Source of the DNA: Blastocladiella emersonii ATCC 22665 | Lineage: Eukaryota > Blastocladiomycota > Blastocladiomycetes > Blastocladiales > Blastocladiaceae | DNA length: 64,000 nucleotides | Reading direction: 5' to 3' | Assembly (NCBI GenBank): GCA_025594325.1 | Contig: JANHCV010000001.1 | Coordinates: 186,001-250,000, forward strand | Shown: piece by piece, positions 21,441 through 32,300 of the stretch | Numbering within the stretch: the first letter of the stretch is position 1 | Layout: each line of letters starts with the position of its first letter | Notes under the pieces: generated by a model | Told to the model about the DNA's origin: nothing | What the model saw: only the letters and a program-made list of their open reading frames with translations | Database searches by the model: none | Translations under genes and position numbers: made by a program

Positions 21441-23161
21441 TTACAGCGGCCAGAGCTCGAGCAACCCGCGCAGCAGCGGCTTCCCTTGGACGCGTGGCAG
21501 CGGGAACACGGAGTCAAACTCGACGTCCCATCCAGTGCCGGCCTTGATTCCCTCGGCGTTTTTCCATGATTTCACGGTCGTGTCAAGGACCTGTGAAGTC
21601 TCGCTGACCCGAAAGAGGGTGAGACGCACCCCAAACAACGGCGAGGTCCGACGGTCGTTGTATGTGGACGTTGAGTATGTGGACGTTGAGTAAGAACTTG
21701 GCTCGGAGACTCGAAGTCTACAATTCTGGATTAGTTTGAAGTTTGAACGCGGCAATTGTGACATGCGCACGTACAGTTGTAACTTGAGGACGTCCTCGAA
21801 AGCGGGCTTGGGCGTTGCCGACCTTTGCCAGACTTGAACTGACCATGAGCTGCCAGCAAAATCGAACCTCTGGATGTGATTGTTGTTGATCCCGTAATCA
21901 TTAGGATCCAGTGCGAACTTGAATGGGTACCGGAACACAATGTGCTGGCTTGGCTTGCTGAGGAACGCCGCAAGCGCCGAGTATCGGCCACTACTCGGCT
22001 GCATTTCATTATCGTTGTGGAAGGTGAATTCGGAGCCTACCAGTGGATTAGACTCGATTTCAGTAGTAGCAAACAACCGCTTCGTATCCCGTTTGGCATT
22101 CGCGATGGCGGGCTGGAGCGCGGTCGCGTCGTAACCCGCCGCCTTGATACACGCGCAGAAGGCGGGATCGCGGGCGGCAAAGCCCGAAGTAGTTGGTTTT
22201 CGAAGCTGGCCGCGAGACATGGAGGAGAAGCGGACGGCGTCCAGGATCTCGGTCGGGAGAAGCGCATCAAAGTTGCAAAGAAATGCGTAGCGGTTGACTT
22301 CTTCAAGAGCCCAGAAATCGCTTGTGAGCAAGACGTGGCGAACGAACGATGCTGGACATTGCTTCAGAATAGTTCGAGTAGCAGTGTGCGTGCCCAGGAA
22401 CTTGAGCTGTGCAGCTGTTCGTTCAACGATCGTCGAAACTGCTTCTGGGACAAAGCGGCCAGCATAGTGAGTGATGAGGCGGGAAACTAATAGACCGAAG
22501 CGCTCGAGTGACGATCCGCCAGCGGTTTCGCACTCGGCCAGACGGCAAGCGAGGTACTTGGTCTACACCGAGGAGTCACCTAGGCAATCACGCGCACCAC
22601 GTTGCGGTTAGTCCTTGCACATTGCTTGGACGCTGCTGAAACTGTTAGGCTTTCAAAGGTACCGAAGTAGGTCGCAGTCTCGCTGATGTCGATGAACGAG
22701 TCGGGCGAGACGCGAAGGTCCAGGAGCTCGTTGCAGCCGCCGTAGAGTGACACGAGGAAGGTCTCCCATGCGTACAGCGTGCGTTCGGCGACACATTCCG
22801 CCCCACTATCGGAACAAACCGAGTAATCCAGGTTCAGCGTACAACCATCGATGGGCGAATGCCACGTATCAGTCAAGATGGCTGCAAAGTAGGCGCCTTG
22901 GACCAGGACAGCTCGGTGCAGCGCATATGCGCGACCGTGGACCACGACCGTGATATCCGACTGGTCGCCGCTGATGGCGAGCTTCCGTAGATGGAGGATG
23001 TGGGGCAAGGCCGTGGCAATACACTTGCACTCTGTGGCAAGCGTTTCTTTGGAGCTCATTTCGAGTAGCAGTTCGGGTTCGGGCGTCGGGAGAGAGTGTA
23101 ACGAACTGGAGGGTTTGTTTCTTGGTTTCTCTTGGCCAAAAAGGGACAATTCAGCGCGCAT
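21441..23161 (-). CDS. BTB-domain protein, possibly a pseudogene (in-frame TAG)
   Basis: A paralogue of the gene at 58600-60304. Exon 1 (from 23161, or from the in-frame ATG at 23059) carries the BTB fold: SGDQSDITVVVHGRAYALHR, then LYAWETFLVSLYGGCNELLD. Exon 2 (ending at 21441) carries the partner region: TRTILKQCPASFVRHVLLTS, EVNRYAFLCNFDALLPTEIL. The paralogue splits the two at TTT-G with a phase 1 intron. The same site here is TTC-G (donor 22662). Using the nearest branch site (CTAAC) and CCTAG acceptor (22580) leaves a TAG at 22565-22563 where the paralogue has Tyr. An alternative intron, 22642-22563 (GTTTCA...TGTAG), avoids the stop and gives about 546 aa. Either the gene is decaying or its splicing has shifted. 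BTB proteins are commonly Cul3 adaptors. Confidence 0.65.
21661..21690. repeat. 15-bp tandem duplication inside BTB coding region
   Basis: TATGTGGACGTTGAG occurs twice in direct tandem. On the coding strand it yields a repeated STSTY peptide. The frame is preserved, as expected for slippage within an exon. Confidence 0.85.
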
Positions 23162-23215
23162 TCACTCATGCTGCTAAAGGCGAGGCGTGATCATGATCAG
23201 CAGGGGGTGAAACGC

Positions 23216-23259
23216 GACGCGTGACTGCGACGCGTCGTTTTCGCATGGCGCGACGCGTT
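23216..23259. promoter_or_regulatory. Three GACGCGT elements in a divergent promoter
   Basis: GACGCGTG (23216), GACGCGTC (23229) and GACGCGTT (23252) lie within 44 bp, in the 168-bp gap between the BTB gene and the CatSper-like gene. ACGCGT is the MluI cell-cycle box bound by MBF-type factors in ascomycete yeasts. Use of the same factor here is inference. Confidence 0.5.
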
Positions 23260-23329
23260 CGCTCGCCCTCTCGACGGTCATGCAATACTCGCACTCCCAT
23301 GCATCTGGAAAAACCTAACTTCTTGCATC

Positions 23330-25512
23330 ATGCCAAAGAGTGATACCGCTAAGAGCCTGGACGGCGGCGACGGCGTCGGCGAGGAAATGGCGCAGGAGGA
23401 GGTCACAGCCGAGCTCGACTTTGCGTTTCACGACCTGTCCTCCCACGCCGCTGTATTCCGCTCACGGCTTATCGAAGAGTTCCAGCTCCTCGAGAACATG
23501 AGCATGTCTGGAGGCAATGCGCTCCCGCCGCAGTACAATTCGCGCGACGTGCGCGACCCGTCCATGTTGAGCAAGATCTTGAACGAGGCGCCCGACCAGC
23601 TCGTCAAGTTCCAGGCTTTCAAACGCTCGCGCATGACAGAAGCAATTGATCGCCGACTGACGCGCATTCGGAACAAGGACAAGGTCCCGATCGGCGCGTG
23701 GGCTGGGTACGCGTCCTGGAGTGACGACTCGTCGCGGCAACTGACTGCAGTGAATCGAAATCGTAGCTGGGTCGTGCAATCGTCGGTTTTTCAAAACTTC
23801 CTTCTCATCATCATCGTTTTGAACGCAATCATGGTCGGCGTCGTCGCAGGTACGGCCTGCACGTTTATGAAAGAACGACATCGACGTACTCACTGCCCCG
23901 AGCCCCGTAGAGCTCACGGACACCCAGGAAGATCACGTCACGCTCTTCCAGGCCATTGACATCCTCGATAAGCTTTCGCTCGTCGTGTTCTTTCTCGAAA
24001 TCTTCCTCAAATGGCTCGACAACTTTGCGCGGTTCTGGACGGACGCGTGGAACGTGTTTGATTTCTCAGTCACCGTCGGAACCACCGTGCCCGAGCTCAT
24101 CGAGGCGTTTGGCGGTGCCTCGGTCGGCAATATCCGGCTGGTCGTGCGCCAGCTCCGCACCTTTCGCATCCTACGTGCTTTGAAGCTCGCCGTGCGGTTC
24201 AGCAGCTTGCGGATCATCGTGGTCACGATTATCGAGGCATTCCGCTCCATGGCGCTCATCATGGTCCTCCTATTCCTGGTCATCTTTATTTTCGCCGTCA
24301 TCGGCGTGTACCTGTGCGAGCCCATGGCGCGGTCCAACATCGACTCAAAGTACAAGTACTCGTTTGCGTACGTGGCTCGACTTTCTGGGTCGACGACTTT
24401 GCTCACTGACCATCACTTGTCTATAGGACGCTCGGAGCTAGCCTGGAGGTTCTGTTCCAGTTCCTTACGCTCGATAACTGGGGCGACGTGGTCGACGACT
24501 TGATCAAGGTCATCGATCCGCTTCCGATTTACCTGTTCGCGATCGCGTGGATCTTTTTCGGTGCCATCACGATGCGCAACACATTCACTGCCGTGCTCGG
24601 TCCGTCACTTTCATCCCGTACCTCGGACCCTCCACCACTGACCCTCTTCCTAGTCTCAAACTTTGACCGCATCAGCCGCGAGCTGCAGGAGCGACACCAG
24701 GAGCAGGTCAAGGCCAAGAAGATGGACCAGATGCGACGCCGCCTCAAGAAGGAGCTCGACCTCGCCAAGTCCAATATGAAGGCCACGTCCATGTACGGCT
24801 GCGTTCTGCGCTTTTCCCCGACACTGCTAACACGGCTTCTCGTGTAGAAACAATTTCAACGAGGCGAGCGCTGGCGGCTCGGGTGTCGACCGTCCGCGGA
24901 CCGCCCGGATCGCTCCGTCGTACGTTTTTCACGAATCAGGTTACTGTCCTGACAACTGACTTCTGGTTTGGTTTTGATTAATGTAGCTCACCGAACTCGC
25001 GCCCGACGTCTTCGCGCGGCATTTCGGGCGCGACTTCCCCAAGCACCGGATTCAGCCGTGGCGAGCTCGCGAGCGAAGCATCCCGCGCAGGCCTCAGCGA
25101 GATTCCGAGCAGGCCCACGTCACCGCCGCAGGGATCTCGCGGTGCCGGCGCGAGTGACGACGCAGCGATGCGCGAGGACGGGGGCCAGGATGGAAGCCAG
25201 CAACTCGTCGACAACATCCAGCTTCTCCTGACGCAGGCGCACGGCGTGTCCAAGGGCTGGGAGCAGACCATCCGCGAGACGCTCACGGCACTCAGCGCCA
25301 AGTCCGAGGAGACCATGTGGCCGCGCGACACGCTGTTCCGGTACTTTCAGCTCATGGAGTCGCTCCAGGAGAATATGCGCGAATACCAAGAGCTGCAGAT
25401 GATGGCCAGTACGCGTAATTGGTGTGTTCGCCCCCGCACGTGCGACAATCTGACTCGCAAACCGCCCGACGAATCTGTAGATTCCGTGCTCGTCGAGTTC
25501 CAGGACACATGA
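23330..25512 (+). CDS. CatSper-like single-domain voltage-gated cation channel
   Basis: Seven exons (23330-23849, 23911-24367, 24427-24599, 24654-24792, 24848-24919, 24987-25408, 25481-25512) encode 604 aa. All six introns use GT..AG and keep phase. Transmembrane order: S1 about 154-173 (FQNFLLIIIVLNAIMVGVVA), S2 about 190-207, S3 about 218-238, S4 about 246-270 with R253, R256, R259, R262 and K265 at every third position, S5 about 285-308, S6 about 358-384. The pore carries TLDNW (340-344), matching the TxDxW filter of CatSper and single-domain calcium channels. A coiled coil (ISRELQERHQEQVKAKKMDQ) and a Ser/Pro tail with a helical end follow. CatSper subunits are flagellar calcium channels acting as hetero-tetramers; only one subunit type is visible here. 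A NaChBac-type assignment is less likely given filter and S4. Confidence 0.82.
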
Positions 25513-25519
25513 TTTGGTC

Positions 25520-25525
25520 AATAAA
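25520..25525 (+). terminator. AATAAA polyadenylation signal
   Basis: The canonical hexamer begins 8 bp after the stop codon of the CatSper-like gene. It supports the position of the last, 32-nt exon. Confidence 0.5.
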
Positions 25526-25632
25526 ACTAGGCTCTCATGAGACCCGCTGAAACATTTTTTTGCGGCTGTGAGCGGAAGAGCGCGCGTGCATGCGCAGAAC
25601 TCCGAGAGCTTGCGGAGCGCGAGACAGCGGGA

Positions 25633-25669
25633 GACGCGTTCCAATATCACGTGAGCGTCGCGACGCGTC
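25633..25669. promoter_or_regulatory. Two GACGCGT elements flanking a CACGTG box
   Basis: GACGCGTT (25633) and GACGCGTC (25662) flank TATCACGTGAG in the 300-bp gap upstream of the sugar-receptor GPCR gene. The combination of E-box and GACGCGT also occurs at 3226-3266. Confidence 0.45.
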
Positions 25670-25812
25670 GCACTTGAGCGCCTCGGACGCGATTGCCGAA
25701 CGATGTAGCCGTGTCTCCGTGTGAGGGGTACCGGGACACTTGAGCCATGAATCTCCAAGTACATGCAACGCGCGAAATCATACCGCCGAGGCAGCGTCGC
25801 CGCTTCGCCAAT

Positions 25813-28800
25813 ATGTCGCTGCACCGCCTCGTCCTTCTTTCCTTTGGGATAGTCTTGGCCTGCTTCACGGCTCAGGCCCGGGCGGTCAAGGTCCGGGTGC
25901 TCATGGATCAGAGTACGTCGGCGACTGTGGGATTCGGCAGCCGTGCAGCCGAAACTTTGCTGACGCTTGTGCGCAAGTGACGCTAAATAACACGTATGAC
26001 ATGCTGGTCCACGAGCAAGCGACTGTCAACTTTACGAGGCGGTCCGGAATTGAGGTGGAGTTCATTTATCACGTACGTCCGTTCCGTTCGTTCACGTGCT
26101 GAACTCGATCACTCGCTAGTGTCCTAACTCCCCTGTGGAACCGTGTAGACATCAGCGCTGGCCGTGGGTGCGATTTAATGGTACTTGTGGCCGGCCGCCA
26201 TTTGGCACTGACGTCCCGGATTCCTCACGCATAGAGATGATGGCCGCGATACAGGCGTACTTCGACTCGAACAGCACCTATGTGGACATTATGAGTCTCG
26301 ACGGTACGCACCTGTCATTTCTTGCTGCAGCCGTCCGCACTGAGCACTAATCCGTCGACCAACAGTTGTTTGGACGGGCATGTTCGAGCCCAACCTCGTG
26401 CCCCTCAACTCGCGCATTCCCGCGAGCAGGCTGGCTCAGTACCACCCGACCGTCATCTCGGCCGCCTACGTGCGCGATAAGCTCGTCGCGCTCCCCGACA
26501 AGGTCGATTTCGGCGTTCTCTACAGCCGGTCCGACATTCTCGCCAAGTACGGCTACACAAAACCCCCAGAGACGGTGCGTTCTTCTCTCGTCATGTGCTT
26601 GCTTGACGACTCACCAAGGCCGCGCCATGTAGTGGGACGAGATGGAGAAGATGATGGCGACCATCCTGCCCGAGGAGACCAAGATCCGGCCCGAGCTCAT
26701 GGGATTCATCGGCCAGATAAAGCCGTACGAGGGCCTGACGTGCAACATCATGGAGTGGCTCGTCAGTGAGGGCGCCGGCCCGATCGTCGACCCCATGGGT
26801 GCGCTCCCGGCCTTTGGCAAGGGTCCGCTCGTCGACAAGATGCGGAACGTCGCGACGCGCATGCGGCGGTGGATGAAGCGCGGTTACATCGGCCCCGCGT
26901 CCATTGGCAGCGCCGAGTTCGACTCCTCACTCATGTTTGCGGCGGGCCGCTCCCTGTTCCACCGCAACTGGCCGTTCGTCACCGCGATCATGGCCGACGC
27001 CAACGTCAACTGGACGTGGACCATGTCGCGGCTTCCCGGCGCGATTCCCGGCATGACGGCCGGCGCGCTCGGCGGCGCCGTGTGGGGCGTGTCCAAGTAC
27101 TCGTCCAACGTCGATGCCGCGGTCCAGGTGCTCCAGTTCCTGTCGTCGACCGAGTTCCAGAAGGCGCGCGCGGTCGCGTTCGGCAATCCGCCGTCCATCA
27201 CGTCGCTCTACACCGGTACGTGCATGTGAGCCGCGTTGCTGTTCCTCTAGTCTCACGCGCTGCGACCCCGTAGACCCCGATGTGCGCGCCGTGCTTCAGT
27301 ATCCCGACCTGTTCCTCAGCATTACGGTACGCGATCCCTTTGCTGCGCTCCAAAGCCCTCTCACACTCATCTCGCCGTGATCTAGCCCGCTCCGCGCCCA
27401 GCCGGCATCTCGGGGCCCAACTACGACGACGTTTCAGGCGCCATTTACAGCAACTGGTTCGACGCGCTCATCGGCGTGAAGCCCGTCGACGAGGCGCTCG
27501 ATACCATGCACCGCAGCATCGCCCGGATCGTCGGCATCGACATTCTCGGCGCCCCGACCAACGTCGTTTTCGGTGACCCGCTGGCCGTGACCATGGTCGC
27601 GCTCACACTGGCGGGCCTCGCTGGGACCGTGATCATCGCGCTACACCTCGTCGCCCTTCGTAACCGCGCCGAGATCAAGAAGGCCGCGCCCATCTTCATG
27701 CACGTTGCGCTCGTCGGCATTGCCATCACGTACACGAGCGTCTTCGTCTACGTCGAGCTCCCGACCCGGGCAACGTGCGCGCTGCAGCCCATCATCCTCT
27801 CCGTCGGGTTCACCGTGACCATGGGCACCATGCTGCTCAAGAACTTTCGGATCTGGTACGACTTCGGTTGCTAGTGACTCTGCCTCGCGTGCGTGCTCAC
27901 AAACTCTGGTCCGCTCGTAGGAAAATCATGAACAACCCGTACAGCAAGCGCATCCGCCTTCCGAACCGCACGCTCTTTATTTGGCTCGGCGGCCTGCTGG
28001 GCGTGGACGCGCTTCTCTTCGTTCTGTGGATGGCCATCGACCCGCCAGTCCCGACCGACGTCAAGCTCGCGTCGTCGCGGTACACGGCGTGCCTGAGCAG
28101 CAGCTCCGGATTCCAGAGCGCCATGGTCGGGCTCCTGTACGCGTACAAGACGGCGCTGCTGCTCGCCAGTCTGTGGGTCGCCCTGCAGACACGGCGTGCC
28201 GGCAAGGGCTTCAGCGAGTCCAAGACGATCGGTTTCGGCGTGTATAACGTGGCCCTCATCTCCATCATCGCCGTCCCGCTGAGCTACATGGACGGGCTCA
28301 CCCAGGCGTACCAGTTCGGTGTCCGGTCCATCGCGATCCTGCTCGCCACGTCGACGCTCGAGCTCACGTACTTTTTGCCGAAGCTGTGGGCCGAGTACCG
28401 CGCGCCGTCGACCAAGCCGACGCGCGAGGCCCGCGGCGACAACAACAACCCGGCAGCGGGTCCCGCGGCCTCGTTCCAGGCGGGCGCCGCCGCGCTGTTC
28501 TCGCCCGTCGCCGGCACCCCGCTCGGCGGCAGCCCGCTCGCCATCACCAAGTCGACGGGGCTCATTGCTGCTCCAGGCGGCGGCGGCGGGAACGCACACG
28601 TCGTCCACGGCAGCACCCACGACTCGGTGTCGGCGTCCACGGCCGCCGCGGCCGCTGCCGGGTTCATCTCGCGCGACCTTGGGTTCGCGCGCGAGGGCAT
28701 CCTCAGCTTTCGCGCGGCGCCGAGCCGCCTCCGTCTTCAGCTCGCTCCATGGAAGCCTGCTCGCGCGATTCTGCTGCCAGGACTCGGGATCTGGGTCTTC

Positions 28801-29305
28801 CATCACCTCCAACCGGTATGCGCGAGTGGGAGCGGTCTCGTCCGAGACCCTTGATACTGACTTTTTCTGCGTGTAGCCTTCGACGTCCGACTCCACGACC
28901 ATCGCGCTCGACTCGATCTACGAGATTTCGATGCGTAATGACGCGAGCGCGCTGCTCGAGTCGGCGTCGCCCGCGTCGAGCGGCAACGGACCCGACGGGC
29001 AGAGCGTGATTGGCGTGCGCAGCAACGAGAGCACGTCCGTGGCCGTCGGCGCGCGGTTCATGGTGCGTGCGGCCGGCGAGGTGTTCGAGGTCATGGCGGT
29101 CTCGGCCAACGAAGCCAGCACCTGGGTTGCGGCCGTGTCGGCGGCGCGCAGGGCGGCGAACAGCGAGGGCTGCGGCATGGGGAGCACCGAGGTCGCGCTG
29201 CCGGCCACGGGCAAGGCGCGGTCTGCGTCCAAGGCCGGGCTCGCGCCTGGCGGTGCGCGGACGGCCAAGGTCAAGCAGACCAAGTCCGCGACCCACGACG
29301 ACTGA
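25813..29305 (+). CDS. Sugar-binding-protein / class C 7TM / PH-domain receptor
   Basis: Ten exons (25813-25912, 25978-26072, 26156-26180, 26235-26303, 26366-26574, 26633-27215, 27274-27326, 27386-27855, 27921-28815, 28877-29305) total 2,928 nt and 975 aa, with phase conserved throughout. Residues 1-23 are a signal peptide. Residues about 24-430 match bacterial family 1 sugar-binding proteins of ABC importers: GYTKPPETWDEM, FAAGRSLFHRNWPF, LPGAIPGMTAGALGGAVWGV, VLQFLSSTEFQKA. Residues about 443-688 are seven TM helices of class C type, with Cys509 at TM3, Cys592 in loop 2 and YFLPKLW ending TM7. Residues about 793-926 look like a PH domain (EGILSFR, then STWVAAVSAA). Inference: a surface receptor for a sugar or oligosaccharide with lipid-linked signalling. 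An ATG at 25747 would add 22 aa but spoil the signal peptide. Confidence 0.82.
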
Positions 29306-29350
29306 TTGTTGGGTTGTCAATTGAACTAGCTATATTTTCACAACTACTAC

Positions 29351-32300
29351 TTAGCGCGGACCCCTTGGGTTGCCGCCTTTCCGGTTTCCTCCTTTCTGCT
29401 GCGGCTTCTTGCCCGGCTTCTTGACTTCGGTGAACGGGATCGCCTCCTGCGCCGCGTCGCGCGCGGGCGGCGACGCCGGGGGCTGCGGGGGTGCCGCGGG
29501 CGCGTCGTCGAGGCTCGCGGCGATCGCGCGCGCGAGGTCCGTCTGCTCGTCCTCGACCGCCTGCGCGTTGCCCTGGATCGTGACGGGGCCGGCGGGCTTG
29601 GGCTCGGCGGCAGCCGCGACTGGCGCAGGGACGGTAGCGGGAGCAGCAGCGGGCGATGCCGCCCGGGTCTCGCCCGCAGGCCGGCTCGCTGGGCGGGCGG
29701 CGGGCGCGGGCTTGAGCGCGATGCGGCGGCCGTTGCTGGCGACGAGCGGGTGGCGCTCGATGAGGTCGGCGCACTCGTAGAAGAGGAGGTACGGCTCGCG
29801 GTCGTTCTTGGCGTTGAGCACGTCGGCTGTGGAGACGCGCGCCAGGTCCGTGTCGTCCATGCGGACCCAGGTGCCGTCCTGCTCCGACTCGAGCACGTCG
29901 CACGTGTAGTGGCCGCCGCCCGCGGTGCGCCCGTGGTGGTACACGACGGCGAACAGGCGGAACTTGGAGTGCGGGCCCGGGAGCGGGTGGGCGCCCGCAG
30001 CAGCGGCAGCACCGCCGTGCGTGGTGCGCGTGGGCGAAATGGGCGTGAGCGCCGACCGCGGGGTGAACCCGGCGCGGGTGGGTGACGAGCTGCGGGACCG
30101 CGTCGAGGCGGCAGCAGCGGCGTGGCGGACGCGCTGCGCCCACAGCTGCGGCTCGAGGTCGAGGTAGGCGGGCACGTCGACGTGCTTGGTGAGCTTGACC
30201 GTGTCGTGCGTGTTGTGGTCGTACAGGAACCGCTTGAGGTGCAGGACGAGGACGGGCGGGACGCGCTCGAGCTGCGCCTGCTTGGTCACCTCGGGCACGA
30301 TGCGGCCGCCGGCCGCCGGGTACTCGGTGATGATCTCGGGCTTGATGAGCGTGCGCAGGGCCTCCTGGACCGACGACACGTCCTCGGGCGTGATGTCGAG
30401 CTGCAGCGACTGGAACGGCTCGATCGTGACCGAGTCCTTCTGCCCGGGCACGCACAAGGTGCTGCGAATGCGGCCCGAGAAGAGGCGCGTGATCGGGGAC
30501 TCGGTCGCCTGCACGCTGCGCGTCACGGCGGTGCGGTGCTTGCCGTGCCCGTGGCTGACCTCGAGCCACTCGCCGTCATCGCCCGAGGCGCCGTTCCCGT
30601 TGCCGTTGAGCGATGAGGTGCTGCCCGACCGCTGCTTGGCGGCGAGCGCAGCCGCCTCCTCGGCCTCAGCGGCCGCCTTCATGGCGGCGACAAACTCGAG
30701 GTGCAGGCCGTCGAGCAGGAACCCGAGGAACTCCTCGGCGTCCTCCTGGCGGCCCTTGACGAGCGCCATCTTGCGCTGTGCGCGGACCACGTCGTAGATG
30801 GGCTCGGGGAGCAGACTGCTCGACTTGGTCTCGGGGACAGCCGCAGTCACCGCCGTGGATGGGGTCCCGGCACGCTCGCGGCTCCGGCCGCGGCCGTTGG
30901 TGGCCGCCGCCTCGGAGGCGGCAGCTGCGGCCGCAGCGACGATCTTCTTGGCGTCCTCGTCCGTGTACTCCTTGAAGAAGTCGACAAAGGCCTCGACGAG
31001 GCGGTTGTTGTCGCGCATGCTGCGGGCGACGCGGGTGTTGATGGTGCGCAGCAGGTTGCGGAACGGCGGCGAGTGGAGCAGCGGCTGCAGGATTACGTTG
31101 AGGAAGCACATGTTCCCGTTGTTGATGAGGCCGCGCGGCGGGATGGTGGTGCCGGCAAACTCGTCCGTGTACGACTTGGCGAGCTCAGCGAGCGACACGA
31201 AGCCGGCCTTGGGCAGGCCCGACACGGTCGCGGGCGCGGGCTTGGCGGGCTCGGCGGCCGTGGTCGGGCGGACGAGCGAGGCCCACGACATGGCGGTCTT
31301 GGGTGCCGCGGCGGAGGCAGGCGCAGGCGCGGGGCCAGCGGCGTCGGCCGAGGGAGTGGAGGCAGCCTCGCCGGCGGCGGGCGCATCGACGGGCTCCGTC
31401 TTGGTGGTCTCCGACTTGGAGGTACCAGCGGGCGCAGCAGGCTTAGCGGCCAGCTCCGTCTTGGGCGCAGCGACGGGCTTGCCGGGCGACTCGGACTTCG
31501 AGGCGGGGACCGTAGCCGACTTGGTCGCGGGCGACGCGGGCTTGGAGGAAGCTGAGCTCGACTTGGTCGCTGCGGGCACGGCCGCGGCCAGGGCGGCCCA
31601 GACGGGCGCGGCGGCGGGCTTGCCCGTGAACGACTGCGGGGTGGGGAACTCGTCCTTGACCTCGACCGGCTTGGGCGCGGGCGCCGCGGTCTCCTTGGCG
31701 GGCGACTCCTTGACGGGGTTCGACGCGACGGCGGCCCACGAGGAAACAGCGGGCGCGGTCTTGGGCACCGCGGGGACGGGCGGGACCGGGGCCGACGGGG
31801 CAGCGGGCTCGGCGTTCTTACCGCGCGAGCGGGACCGCGGCTTGGTGGTCGAGGTTGCGGTGGAAGCGGGCTCGGCGACGGGCGCGTGCTTGCCGTTCGC
31901 GCGCTCGGGCTTGGAGGCGGCGCGCGAGTTGTTGGCCGACGGCTTGGTGGCGGTCGGCTGCGCGGGCGGAGCATCGCGACCGCGGGGCTGCTCGGCCGAG
32001 ATCGCGGCGGCGGCAGCAGCAGCCTTGCGCGACGCAGGAGTCGGCACGGGCGAGGGCACGATGGTCTTGGGCGGGGCCGAGGCAGTGGAGGCGGGAGCCG
32101 GGGCCGACAGCGACGAGGGAGGCGGGGGCGGGGGAGGGACGGCACCCCACGCGGAGGGCGCCTTGGGCGCCTTGGCCTTGGAGGCAGGTGCCGACGGCGA
32201 CGCGGAGGACATCGGGGTAGTGGGAGTCGCGGGCGTTGCGGGCGTCGACGGGGCGGCTGAGTGGGCAGGGGCACGCTTATTTGGCGGCTCGGTGGGGGCG

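Noticed and set aside
25978-26303. Receptor model using acceptor 26148 with the peptide ISAGRGCDLMVLVAG
   Set aside because: That frame meets a TAG before the next conserved segment and needs a weaker donor; the microexon model keeps frame with consensus sites.
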